Shown piece by piece: positions 27,594 to 36,040 of a stretch of DNA of 64,000 bases (the stretch's first letter is position 1; each line of letters opens with the position of its first letter). The stretch comes from Sphingomonadales bacterium (lineage in GTDB: Bacteria; Bacteroidota; Bacteroidia; Flavobacteriales_D; Crocinitomicaceae), in assembly GCA_016872115.1 (NCBI GenBank), contig VHBC01000009.1, positions 1 through 64,000 on the forward strand, in the 5' to 3' direction. The position numbers were made by a program, and so were the translations under genes. Below the pieces are notes generated by a model. The model did not search any database and was not told where the DNA came from. It worked only from the letters and a program-made list of their open reading frames with translations.

Positions 27594-29210
27594 ATGAAAC
27601 TGTTCCAAGCCCTTATTTTTGAGGCTATTTTTGCCTTGATTTTTTCGAAGGGGTTTGCACAACCCTTCCAAAACGACTGGCAACAATCCTACCAAAAAGC
27701 ACGCGTTTTTATAGAAAATAAAGGACAATTTGATGCGTATCAAACACTTGAAACCGGCCCTATTGCTTACGCCATAGATTTTGGTTCAACGCGTATTTTT
27801 TTCGGAACCAAAGGTATTCGGTATTATTTTTGAGAGGCACGCCAAACCGCAAAAGAAACCCGCGATAGCCTTAGGGCGCTGTATGCAACTCAAGTCCCAA
27901 TTTACAAAGAAAAGGAACAAATAGTCGGTAAGTTCGCTTTTAAAACGGATGCCTTTTCTATTCAATTTACAGGTCAAAATGAGGGTGTTGTACTCATGGG
28001 TAAGGAAATACAAGCGGCATATTACTCTTATCCTGAGGCCAGCGCTTGTCGTGCTTATCAGCGCTTGGTTTATCAAAATATTTATCCGTTCATCGATTTA
28101 GAATATACCGTACATCCATTAGATGGCCTTAAATATGCTTTCATTGTGCATCCCGGAGCTAATCCTGCACAGATACAATTGAAATACGACCGCCCTGTCA
28201 GCATGGATTTGCATAAAGATATCCTGATCCCAACTGCTTTTGGCCCCGTTCGAGACCACGCGCCTTTTAGTTTTCAGGGCGACACGAGTAGGGTAGTGGC
28301 TTCATGTTTTACTTTAAATGGACCAACCGTTGGTTTCCAAATAGGCGCATACGACCATTCACAAACTTTAGTCATTGATCCCTGGACCCAAAGTCCCAAC
28401 TTTGCAACCAATTGGGATGTCGTATGGGAATGTGAGCGCGACGGTGCTGGCAATGCGTATGCACTCGGAGGCATCATGCCCATGCAAATTTTGAAGTACA
28501 GCGCTACTGGCACTTTGCTTTGGACTTACAGCACGCCCTTTGACACCTCCAATGTTTGGTTGGGCACTTTTGCTGTAGACAACGCAGGTAATTCTTATGT
28601 GACCGCTGGTTCAGTTGCTCAAATTCAAAAAATAAGCCCAGCAGGTGCTTTGTTGGTTAATAACCCGAGTCCTGGTGGCATTTTATCGAGTGCCGAATTC
28701 TGGACGATTGCCTTTAATTGCGATGAAACAGGATTGGTGATAGGAGGTACGGGAGGCGCGTTATTCCAACTCGATGCTGTAGTGTATAATGTCAATACCA
28801 CAACACTCAATATCAGTAACCAACAGTTTATTTCCAATGGCCCCACCACTAGTATTCCACCCAATTTGGAAGAGGTAAGGGCTATTACCTCCGCGCCCAA
28901 TGGAAAGTACTATTTCATGACCCACGACACAATTGGCTATCTCAGCGACAATTTTGGCGGCTGTCCGACGGGTTCAAGTTCTTTTTATAAAGGTCCACAT
29001 GGTGCAGGGTGGGGATACAAATGTGAAAATTTCCGCTACGACAACGCGGGTATCAATGCTTTGGCTACAACCGCCAATCATCTATATATGCACCGCGGCA
29101 ACGAAATTCAAAAACGCAGTTTGCAAGACGGGAGTTTGATACAGTCCAATGCCATTCCCGGTGGACAATTTGCAAGTGTATTTTTGGGCGGTAACCAAAC
29201 GCGGTCGTAA
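27594..29210 (+). pseudogene. Broken gliding-type surface protein gene (in-frame TGA, truncated 3' end)
   Basis: One reading frame runs through the whole span. The first 79 codons give a signal peptide and an RVFIENKGQFD motif typical of large gliding-associated surface proteins of Bacteroidota. A TGA at 27831-27833 then interrupts the frame after GIRYYF, and the same frame continues without another stop for 458 codons, including ILKYSATGTLLWTYSTPF and DNAGNSYVTAG beta-propeller repeats. It ends at 29208-29210 in mid-repeat, with no C-terminal sorting domain, although relatives have one. Neither other frame of the next 200 nt continues the protein. TGA works as a normal stop elsewhere in the window, so recoding is unlikely. 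A sequencing error at the TGA would still leave a truncated gene. Confidence 0.8.
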
Positions 29211-29424
29211 GCGTGCATTCACATCTAAAAGCTGAATCTGGGCTCGGTTTAATTGGCATGCGCATATGACTTTACGGTTTCTAGTTTCTCAAAAGCGCCA
29301 CAATTTCAGAGTGCCTTCGAGCTGCAATTTGGCTATCTGTTTGATTAGGGGAACTTATATTTTTTCTAATGATTCAGGCTCAACTAAAATTAAATTGATA
29401 AATTCGTGTACAAAAATTTACAAT

Positions 29425-29940
29425 ATGAAAAAGATTTTACTTGTTTTCGCTTTGTCAACTTCAGTTTTGGGTTTTGCTCAAAAAGGTAAAATGGGCGTAC
29501 AATTCAATGCAGGAGCACACCTACTCAGCGAAGCTGGTACAGGTCTATGCTTCAATACAGCACTAACCTACAACTTTGTACCAAGCTTTGGTCTTAAATT
29601 AGATGGCGGTTTAGACCTCGTTGGTAATGACAACCTCAACCGACTTGGTTTACAGCTCAACCTCAATGTGGTTGCTTTAGCCAATAAAGATGCCAAATTT
29701 GGTTTAGAACTGCACGGAGGGGCTGCCTTACTCAACAACGGAAATTTCTTATTTAATGATACTTATTTACTCCGCGGAGACGACATGGTTGCCATTATGG
29801 CAGGCATCACCCCAAGCTATCGCATTTCCGATCATGTGCGAATCTTACTAGATGCAACCTATATGCCCAAGCTTTATAAAATTGACGGCAGCATCACTAA
29901 ATACATGAACGCAACTGTAGGTGTTGCCTACAATTTCTAA
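29425..29940 (+). CDS. Small outer-membrane beta-barrel protein
   Basis: A 171-residue protein with signal peptide (MKKILLVFALSTSVLGFAQ) and alternating hydrophobic strands such as MGVQFNAGAHLL, LNRLGLQLNLNVVAL and YMNATVGVAYNF. The final aromatic Phe is typical of outer-membrane barrels, and the size fits an eight-stranded barrel. The frame extends upstream to 29266, but the ATG at 29425 begins the signal peptide and is chosen. A strong terminator follows at 29960. The function is unknown. Confidence 0.78.
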   Translation: MKKILLVFALSTSVLGFAQKGKMGVQFNAGAHLLSEAGTGLCFNTALTYNFVPSFGLKLDGGLDLVGNDNLNRLGLQLNLNVVALANKDAKFGLELHGGAALLNNGNFLFNDTYLLRGDDMVAIMAGITPSYRISDHVRILLDATYMPKLYKIDGSITKYMNATVGVAYNF

Positions 29941-29959
29941 AGCGTTTTCAACTCATTAT

Positions 29960-29991
29960 AAAAGGACGAATAAATTCGTCCTTTTTTTTTT
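29960..29991 (+). terminator. Strong, probably bidirectional terminator
   Basis: AAAAGGACGAA (29960-29970), a 4-nt TAAA loop and TTCGTCCTTTT (29975-29985) form a perfect 11-bp stem, with T continuing to 29991. It ends the outer-membrane gene on the plus strand. The minus-strand operon stops at 29996 and would meet the same hairpin with a shorter T run. Confidence 0.92.
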
Positions 29992-29995
29992 GACT

Positions 29996-30712
29996 TTAAG
30001 ATTCTTTATCCAAAATAGAATTGGCCTCCTTGGTTTTTTGCAGTGCTGTAAAATAAAGAACCAAACTGATTAATAGAAGCACATGCGAAAAATCATTGCG
30101 GTCAAACCATTGATGTAAGTTGATTTTTTTATTTTGAATCAAGCCACTTGGTAGTAATAAAAGCGCAGCAATCCATAAGAATCTGTACCCAGAATGGATT
30201 TGGCGTTGGTAGCGGATGCCAACTATGACCAGTGAAAAAATTAAGCCAATACCACTTATTAAAGTGGGGATAAATAATCCTTTGCTTTGGTCAAAGGATA
30301 AGTCAACTCTCCAAAAAACAAGCAATTCTAAAGTAAAACCAATACCAAGAAGGAGTAGCGCACTTTTTTCAAAGATTTCTTTTTGTTTGACATTTGGCCA
30401 TAAACTGAGCATGCCTTTTGTTAAAAAATAAGTGGCAACCATGCCAAGTAACCAAGATGGATATTTACCCCAAAGTCCCAAGTAATTGTACAAGAGATGA
30501 CCAAAGCCACCAAATAGAAAACTCCAGCCAAATACGAGGTAGAAACGTCTCCAATTGGAATAAAAGTCGTTTTGCGGGTAATTGGTTTTGATTTTAGCGG
30601 CTAAAAAGAGAGCCGTTGAAAAAAGAATGAGGTCGCCAATCAAGGCGTTTGGCTCGAGTAAATCAAGTCCGGCAAATTGCCACTCAATTTTAGGGTAATC
30701 TTGACCAATCAT
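29996..30712 (-). CDS. Polytopic membrane protein, possibly DUF6962
   Basis: A 238-residue protein with about seven predicted spans, starting with a short N-terminal tail and span LIGDLILFSTALFLAAKI (about 24-41). Histidines and acidic residues appear in FGHLLYNYLG and DRNDFSHVLLL. The pattern suggests the DUF6962 group, which is distantly like ceramidase/Per1 membrane hydrolases, but I cannot confirm this. It overlaps the SDR gene by 4 nt and is the last gene of the four-gene unit. Confidence 0.65.
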   Translation of the reverse strand: MIGQDYPKIEWQFAGLDLLEPNALIGDLILFSTALFLAAKIKTNYPQNDFYSNWRRFYLVFGWSFLFGGFGHLLYNYLGLWGKYPSWLLGMVATYFLTKGMLSLWPNVKQKEIFEKSALLLLGIGFTLELLVFWRVDLSFDQSKGLFIPTLISGIGLIFSLVIVGIRYQRQIHSGYRFLWIAALLLLPSGLIQNKKINLHQWFDRNDFSHVLLLISLVLYFTALQKTKEANSILDKES

Positions 30713-31527
30713 TTACTATTTGCTTCGAATTTGTGCAAGTTGGCTCTGAGGATACGCTCAACAAGTACCGGGGAAATGCGATTTAAAATACTATTGAGCT
30801 TACCAATAAGTGTTTGTGTTTTTTTATATTTTCTTCTTTCAAGTAATGCCAAACAATCTTGGGCTACTTGATCCATAGTTAAAACTTTACCTTTTTGGCG
30901 GCTTTCCAAAAGTTGTTTGCTGCCATCGGCTGCCACTACTTCTTTGTTGTGTACAATTTCTGTCATAGCTACTTGAAGCAAGCCAATGTGTATACTATTT
31001 TGAAATTCTTCTATGCGCAATGATTCTACAAAAGCGGTGAGGGCCATTTTTGATGCGCTATACGGACCTAACCCAGGCAAGCCATGTATACCCGCTAAAC
31101 TTGAAATAAAAACGATTTGCCCTTTGGATTGTCTTAATTGCGGCAAGGCATAATGTGTCGGATGCATGGTTCCAAAAACATTGCTCTTGAAAACTTGTTC
31201 TACAACGCTAGGGTGAAGATCTGCAACGTAGCCTCGACTAGAAATCCCTACGTTATTCACTAAAATATCAATTTGGTTAAATGATGCTATTGTGAACGCA
31301 ATGAGTGCTTTGGCTTGATCTGCATCGGCAACATCTCCACGAAAATAAACCACCTGTGCTTCGATTTGTTTCAATTCGTCTGCAACCTCCTTTAAACGCT
31401 GTTCATCGCGGCCGTTCAATACAACTCGGGCGCCTTCTTGAGCCAAAGCAAGCGCAATAGCGCGGCCTATACCGCGGCTCGAACCAGTAACAATAGCTAC
31501 TTTATTTAGGAAGCGTTTTTTTGCCAT
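30709..31527 (-). CDS. Short-chain dehydrogenase/reductase
   Basis: This 272-residue SDR has the Rossmann cofactor motif TGSSRGIG (about 14-21), an NNVG motif in place of NNAG, a catalytic serine in IVFISSLAG and the catalytic pair in YSASK. The C-terminal 60 residues contain a basic amphipathic stretch (LLERRKYKKTQ, then LNSILNRI) that may bind membranes, as seen in SDRs acting on lipids. Substrate is unknown. It overlaps its neighbours on both sides (22 nt with the CPBP gene, 4 nt with the membrane gene), showing tight co-translation. Confidence 0.9.
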   Translation of the reverse strand: MAKKRFLNKVAIVTGSSRGIGRAIALALAQEGARVVLNGRDEQRLKEVADELKQIEAQVVYFRGDVADADQAKALIAFTIASFNQIDILVNNVGISSRGYVADLHPSVVEQVFKSNVFGTMHPTHYALPQLRQSKGQIVFISSLAGIHGLPGLGPYSASKMALTAFVESLRIEEFQNSIHIGLLQVAMTEIVHNKEVVAADGSKQLLESRQKGKVLTMDQVAQDCLALLERRKYKKTQTLIGKLNSILNRISPVLVERILRANLHKFEANSK

Positions 31528-32267
31528 TTGCTGTAATGAATATCTGGGTGGTATTTAAGTGCTGTTAAGCTGTTGGTCCAGGCCATGATGACATGAACAA
31601 TAAATGCGATCCAAATATTGCCTGCCATTAGGGTAAGAATACAAAGTAAAAATCCAAGTGGAGCTGCTCCAATGGTTTCGTCGAGGCCTTTGGGAATGTG
31701 CGTTGCGGAATACAACGCAACATTGACGGCAATTGCTAACCAAATGCCATATGCTTCAACTAGAGGAAACAATAGAATGCCTCGAAAGAGCAATTCGTAT
31801 CCAAATAAATAAACAACCCAACCAAATAAATTCAGTCGAAAAGTCTTGGTATCCCAGAGGCGTGCCCGAATTTGTGGGTAATTGACTAAATTTTTTGGTT
31901 TTTTGGCCGAGAATGCAGCGAGTGGAATTAAGATTGCAGCAAGTGCAATACACAGCACCAAATTAAACAGCAGCGTATCTGCTCTGAAATTGAGCCCGTA
32001 ATAGGCAAGGTCACGATTGGGTTCAGTTGTCAACAAAAAGAGTAGTGGAAACAAACCCATACTCAAAAATCCGACCCATTTGGTCATGTAAATAAAGCGC
32101 AACCAAGCGGTATCGTGGTTGTATTTTGAAAAATAGTAGGCTTTGATTTTTTCGGATTTAGAAATAAACCAAAAAACGACAAACCCAATTAAAGCTAGGT
32201 AAATAGGAGCAATTCCGCCTGACAGACTTGGTATTTGGTCAAAAGGAAGTTTCAAATAGGTGAACAT
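31506..32267 (-). CDS. CPBP-like membrane protein with degenerate active-site motifs
   Basis: A 253-residue protein with about seven spans. The CPBP motif 1 reads GYELLFRG, so the first glutamate of the usual EExxxR pair is Tyr. Motif 2 keeps a histidine in YSATHIPKG. Motif 3 reads HVIMAW, lacking the Asn of HxxxN. The catalytic base is thus missing by comparison with Rce1. It may be a non-proteolytic subfamily or have another role. The other CPBP protein in the window, after dnaJ, has the full set. The gene starts 5 nt after the epimerase stop. Confidence 0.78.
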   Translation of the reverse strand: MFTYLKLPFDQIPSLSGGIAPIYLALIGFVVFWFISKSEKIKAYYFSKYNHDTAWLRFIYMTKWVGFLSMGLFPLLFLLTTEPNRDLAYYGLNFRADTLLFNLVLCIALAAILIPLAAFSAKKPKNLVNYPQIRARLWDTKTFRLNLFGWVVYLFGYELLFRGILLFPLVEAYGIWLAIAVNVALYSATHIPKGLDETIGAAPLGFLLCILTLMAGNIWIAFIVHVIMAWTNSLTALKYHPDIHYSKWQKNAS

Positions 32268-32272
32268 GTCGT

Positions 32273-33268
32273 TTATTTTGGTAGGTAGCCATTCGCTTTA
32301 TACCAAGAGATACAGTCGGAAATTGCAGTCTCAATTGGAGTGCTTGGTAGTAGCAGTTCGGTGCGGGCCTTTTGAGGATTATAAAATTGTTTAACACTTG
32401 CCATCTTGGCCATTGAATAACTCAATTTCGGAGTGCTTTTGGTAAGTCTAGCTAAAATAGAATTGAAAGCTCCAACTAATTTGATAAGAAACTCTGGAAA
32501 TTGTTTGACTTTAAAGGGTTGTTCAAATACGACTGCAGCTCTCTTGAAAATTTCTCTATAATAGAGGTTTTCATTACCCACAATATAACATTCCCCTTCT
32601 CTGCCCATATGTAAAGCATTGACTGTTGCCACGGCTACATCTTTGGAGTAAACAAAATTTTTGCCTCCGCCTGCATAGCCGGGTAGTTTGTTTTTATAGA
32701 GCTCCAAAAACATACGTCCGGAGGTGGGGCCCGAATCAAAAGGACCAATCATGTAGGTCGGATTAACTAATATGACTGGAAATTGTTCTTTTTGGTATTT
32801 ATCGAGCAAAAAACATTGCGCTTGGTATTTGCTGTCCATATAGTCCATTTTGAACTGATAACCAGTATAAGGTTGGTTTTCGTCACCTGGCGCTGTTTTA
32901 GTACCATGATTGAACGAATTGGCCGTGCCAATTTGCACCATTCGGTTAATTTGGTGTTTTTGTGCAGCAGCTGTTATGTTTTTGACGCCCTGTAGATTAA
33001 CAGCATAAAGACTTTCGAGTCTTCTTGGCCAGATAGTGGTGAGGGCGGCAATATTGATGACGTACTGACAGCCTGCAATGGCTTGGTCCAAAAATTGGGT
33101 ATCGAGGATATTTCCTTCTATAATTTCAATAGGTAAGTCGGCTAAAACATTGTGGCTTGATCCTGGTAAAATTTGTGCTCGAACTTGAAAGCCTTGAGAT
33201 AGCGCTTCTCTTGTTACACTTGCACCAAGCATGCCATTGGCGCCGGTAATAAAAACTATTTTTGACAT
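32273..33268 (-). CDS. NAD-dependent epimerase/dehydratase-like extended SDR
   Basis: A 331-residue extended SDR. The cofactor motif is FITGANGMLGASV at the N-terminus, followed by NIAALTT (the region after strand 4) and the catalytic YMDSK (YxxxK). It resembles dihydroflavonol-4-reductase/3-beta-HSD-like enzymes that act on sterols, isoprenoids or nucleotide sugars; the substrate is not evident. The frame extends upstream to 33367, into nuoN, but the ATG at 33268 begins the Rossmann fold. It is the first gene of the four-gene unit. Confidence 0.88.
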   Translation of the reverse strand: MSKIVFITGANGMLGASVTREALSQGFQVRAQILPGSSHNVLADLPIEIIEGNILDTQFLDQAIAGCQYVINIAALTTIWPRRLESLYAVNLQGVKNITAAAQKHQINRMVQIGTANSFNHGTKTAPGDENQPYTGYQFKMDYMDSKYQAQCFLLDKYQKEQFPVILVNPTYMIGPFDSGPTSGRMFLELYKNKLPGYAGGGKNFVYSKDVAVATVNALHMGREGECYIVGNENLYYREIFKRAAVVFEQPFKVKQFPEFLIKLVGAFNSILARLTKSTPKLSYSMAKMASVKQFYNPQKARTELLLPSTPIETAISDCISWYKANGYLPK

Positions 33269-33287
33269 GTATTCAATCAAATAAAAG

Positions 33288-33314
33288 CAAAGATAGTATT
33301 TAAATAAGGTACAA
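33288..33314 (-). promoter_or_regulatory. Candidate promoter of the epimerase operon
   Basis: The minus strand has TTG at 33314-33312, a 16-nt spacer and TATCTTTG at 33295-33288. The -33 element lies inside the last codons of nuoN. It would give a leader of about 13-15 nt and lets the epimerase unit be expressed apart from complex I. Confidence 0.48.
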
Positions 33315-34631
33315 TGCTGTAATACTTGATATCGTTGTGAGCAAAAGAACAATGGTTTGTTCGGCACTCAATGCTTTTTTGACTTGCACTTCGGGCTTTT
33401 TAAGTGCCAACATGAGCAGGCGCAAATACACAAAAGCACCAATTACAGATGCAATCAAGGCCAAAACAGCAGTGTAAGGAATGTGCGGTACGGCCGACCA
33501 TAGTAACGAAAATTTACCAAAAAATCCAGCCAGAGGTGGAATGCCAGCCAATGAGAATAAAGCCAATACCAAAGCTGCGCCAACAAGTGGGTTTTTCCAA
33601 GCAATACCTTCCCAATTAGACAGGTCATCTGAATTTTGATCGGCAAACTCATTGATGGTGACAAGTGGAATAGTTGCAAAAGCATATGCAGCAACAAACA
33701 AAAAGATATTGCTGTTATGTATATCAGCAAGCGCAAAGAGCATTAGGCCTGCGTTGGCAATAGAAGAATAGGCAATTAGTCTCTTAAAAGAAGTTTGTTT
33801 CCAGGCTGTGATGTATCCATAAAACATGGAAAGTACAATGAGAAGACTGATGAGGTCGATCCAGTAGAAATAGGAATCTCTGAAAATTTGCCCGAAGACG
33901 TTTACGATCGCGTAAATCCCAGTGATTTTGACAACAGTAGACATATACATCAGCACTGCATTCGAAGCACCTTGGTAGACATCGGGACCCCAAAAATGAA
34001 AAGGAACAGCTCCAATTTTAAAAGCGAATCCAGCGAGTAAAAAGAGACTGCCGATCATGGCCATTGGACTTTGCCAAATACCGATAGCAAGATTAGATTG
34101 AATTTCTACCAACTGAAAACTGCCTGTTGCGCCGTAAAGTAGTGCGATGCCAAATAACAAGATAGCAGAGGCAAAGGAACCCGTAAAAAAGTATTTTACA
34201 GCTGCTTCGGCTGAAAGTGCACTTCCTTTTTCAATACCAACTAATACGTATATCGGAATAGATAAAATTTCTAAACCAATAAAGAAAAGCATGAGGTCAT
34301 TGGGTTGCGCCATCATGATAGCACCACACAAAGAGAAAAGCACCAAACTGAGGTAGTCACCGGTGTGTTCGTTTTCTTGGCGGTAGCGTTGATAACCTCC
34401 CCATATAGCAAGAAGTGTAACAATACAAAGCAAAATTACCACGGCACTTTGAGTTGGAATGTAAGCCGTATAAGCCGCCAAAGGCGATGTGTATTGACCA
34501 CGGAAATAGGCAGCAAGTGCCGCTCCGGTAAGACCAAGACTCGAGATAACCAAAGCGCTAAGCGGTTGTCGGCGCATGCCTACAAATAAACCGAGTAGTC
34601 CACTGATAAAAAGAATGACAATACTATCCAT
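33300..34631 (-). CDS. nuoN: NADH-quinone oxidoreductase subunit N
   Basis: A 443-residue, mostly hydrophobic antiporter-like subunit of complex I with about 13 spans. The proton-translocation signature is present: a glutamate in FIGLEILSIPIYVL, a lysine in AAVKYFFTGSFASA and the KIGAVPFHFWGPDVYQGA motif. It is somewhat shorter than E. coli NuoN (485). It is the last gene of the nuo operon, 8 nt after nuoM. Confidence 0.95.
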   Translation of the reverse strand: MDSIVILFISGLLGLFVGMRRQPLSALVISSLGLTGAALAAYFRGQYTSPLAAYTAYIPTQSAVVILLCIVTLLAIWGGYQRYRQENEHTGDYLSLVLFSLCGAIMMAQPNDLMLFFIGLEILSIPIYVLVGIEKGSALSAEAAVKYFFTGSFASAILLFGIALLYGATGSFQLVEIQSNLAIGIWQSPMAMIGSLFLLAGFAFKIGAVPFHFWGPDVYQGASNAVLMYMSTVVKITGIYAIVNVFGQIFRDSYFYWIDLISLLIVLSMFYGYITAWKQTSFKRLIAYSSIANAGLMLFALADIHNSNIFLFVAAYAFATIPLVTINEFADQNSDDLSNWEGIAWKNPLVGAALVLALFSLAGIPPLAGFFGKFSLLWSAVPHIPYTAVLALIASVIGAFVYLRLLMLALKKPEVQVKKALSAEQTIVLLLTTISSITALYLI

Positions 34632-34639
34632 GATACAAA

Positions 34640-36040
34640 TTAAAGGGTAGGTTGAGAAAGACTATGTGCAACGAAATCTGTAAGGCATTGAGGTGACAAT
34701 CCTAGGTATATAGCTGCAATGGAAAGAATAGCGAAAACGGTGATTTCCGACCAATGAAGATCTTCAAAAGATGTTACTTTGGTTGGTCCAAACATTGGGG
34801 CTTGGTAGGCCTTGAGCATATAAACGGCACCTAAGATGAGCGTGGCACTGGCTAAAATACCCGTCAGGTTGTGCGCGGCAAAAAGATCTTTAATCAAGAA
34901 AAACTCGCCTATAAAGCCGGCTGTGAACGGAACAGATAATGAAACGAAGGTGAGGACCCCAAACCAAAAAGCAAAACGCGGTGCAACTTTGGCAATACCG
35001 CCCAAACCTGTTAATTCTGCGGTACCAATACGGTGCTCGATAATACCTGCAGCTAAAAACAGTCCAATAGAGACAATACTGTGATTGACAATTTGAACAA
35101 CAGCAATCTGATTGGTTTCGCCGTTTTGTAGCATGAGCGCAGCGGCAATAAGACCCAAGTGGCTCAAAGACGCGTAAGCAAACAAAGTCTTGAGGTTATT
35201 TTGGCGAATGGCTATTATTGCCCCATAAATGATTCCAATCAAGCCCAATACGATAACCGGCCAACGCCAAAAATCAGTAGCAATACCATTGAAAATGGGA
35301 AGTACCCATTTAAGTAAACCAAATAAGGCCATTTTTAGCATTATGGCCGAAAGCAACATGGTGCCAGCAACGGGCGCTTTGGTGTAAGTTTCAGCCTGCC
35401 AAGTATGAAAAGGAAAGAGCGGAATTTTAACGGCAAACGCCAGTAAAAAACCACCCATTAGCAAAGTACTTGTATTGCCGAGTGCATTTAGGTCGGCACT
35501 GAGTAAGCCTTCATAGGTTTGCTGATTGGTGGCATGCATCAGGCCAATAACAGCCAATAGCATGGCCAAAGAACCAAGTAAAGTATATAGGAAGAATTGT
35601 AATATTGCACGCGGCTTTTCAAAGTTACCAAACCAATACAAAATAAGGAAAATAGGCAAAAGCGTCAATTCCCAAAACAGATAAAATCCAAGGATTGTAT
35701 TGGTAGTGAAGATACCCAATAAGCCAAACTGCATAAGCAAAGCAAGCGCCGTAAAGCGTATGTCATGAACGAGTTCTCTTTTGAAATTGCTCAAAAAGAC
35801 CAAAAAGAAAACTGCATTCGTCAATAGCATCATGGTAAAACCAAGACTATCAATAGAAAAACGTACAAAGCGCAGCCCAAGGTCAATTAATATGGGTTCG
35901 TTTGACTTGAAATAACAAACGGTAACTGCACTTAAAGTCAGGGTGCTTATTGTGGAAATCAGGCCAAAAATACGCGTGAAATTACTTGGTATCCACCAAG
36001 CAATTAGGCTAAAAATGAGGGGTAAGAGAATTAGTGCCAA
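34640..36040 (-). CDS. nuoM: NADH-quinone oxidoreductase subunit M
   Basis: A 466-residue antiporter-like proton-pumping subunit. The conserved glutamate is in FYLFWELTLLPIF, and AVKIPLFPFHTWQAETYTKAP forms the central lysine/histidine helix. It is shorter than E. coli NuoM (509). It overlaps nuoL by 10 nt and precedes nuoN by 8 nt. Confidence 0.95.
   Translation of the reverse strand: MALILLPLIFSLIAWWIPSNFTRIFGLISTISTLTLSAVTVCYFKSNEPILIDLGLRFVRFSIDSLGFTMMLLTNAVFFLVFLSNFKRELVHDIRFTALALLMQFGLLGIFTTNTILGFYLFWELTLLPIFLILYWFGNFEKPRAILQFFLYTLLGSLAMLLAVIGLMHATNQQTYEGLLSADLNALGNTSTLLMGGFLLAFAVKIPLFPFHTWQAETYTKAPVAGTMLLSAIMLKMALFGLLKWVLPIFNGIATDFWRWPVIVLGLIGIIYGAIIAIRQNNLKTLFAYASLSHLGLIAAALMLQNGETNQIAVVQIVNHSIVSIGLFLAAGIIEHRIGTAELTGLGGIAKVAPRFAFWFGVLTFVSLSVPFTAGFIGEFFLIKDLFAAHNLTGILASATLILGAVYMLKAYQAPMFGPTKVTSFEDLHWSEITVFAILSIAAIYLGLSPQCLTDFVAHSLSQPTL

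Noticed and set aside
27831-27833. TGA as a recoded (selenocysteine or tryptophan) codon
   Set aside because: Other genes in the window end normally at TGA, and no SECIS-like or selenium gene context is visible; nonsense mutation is simpler.
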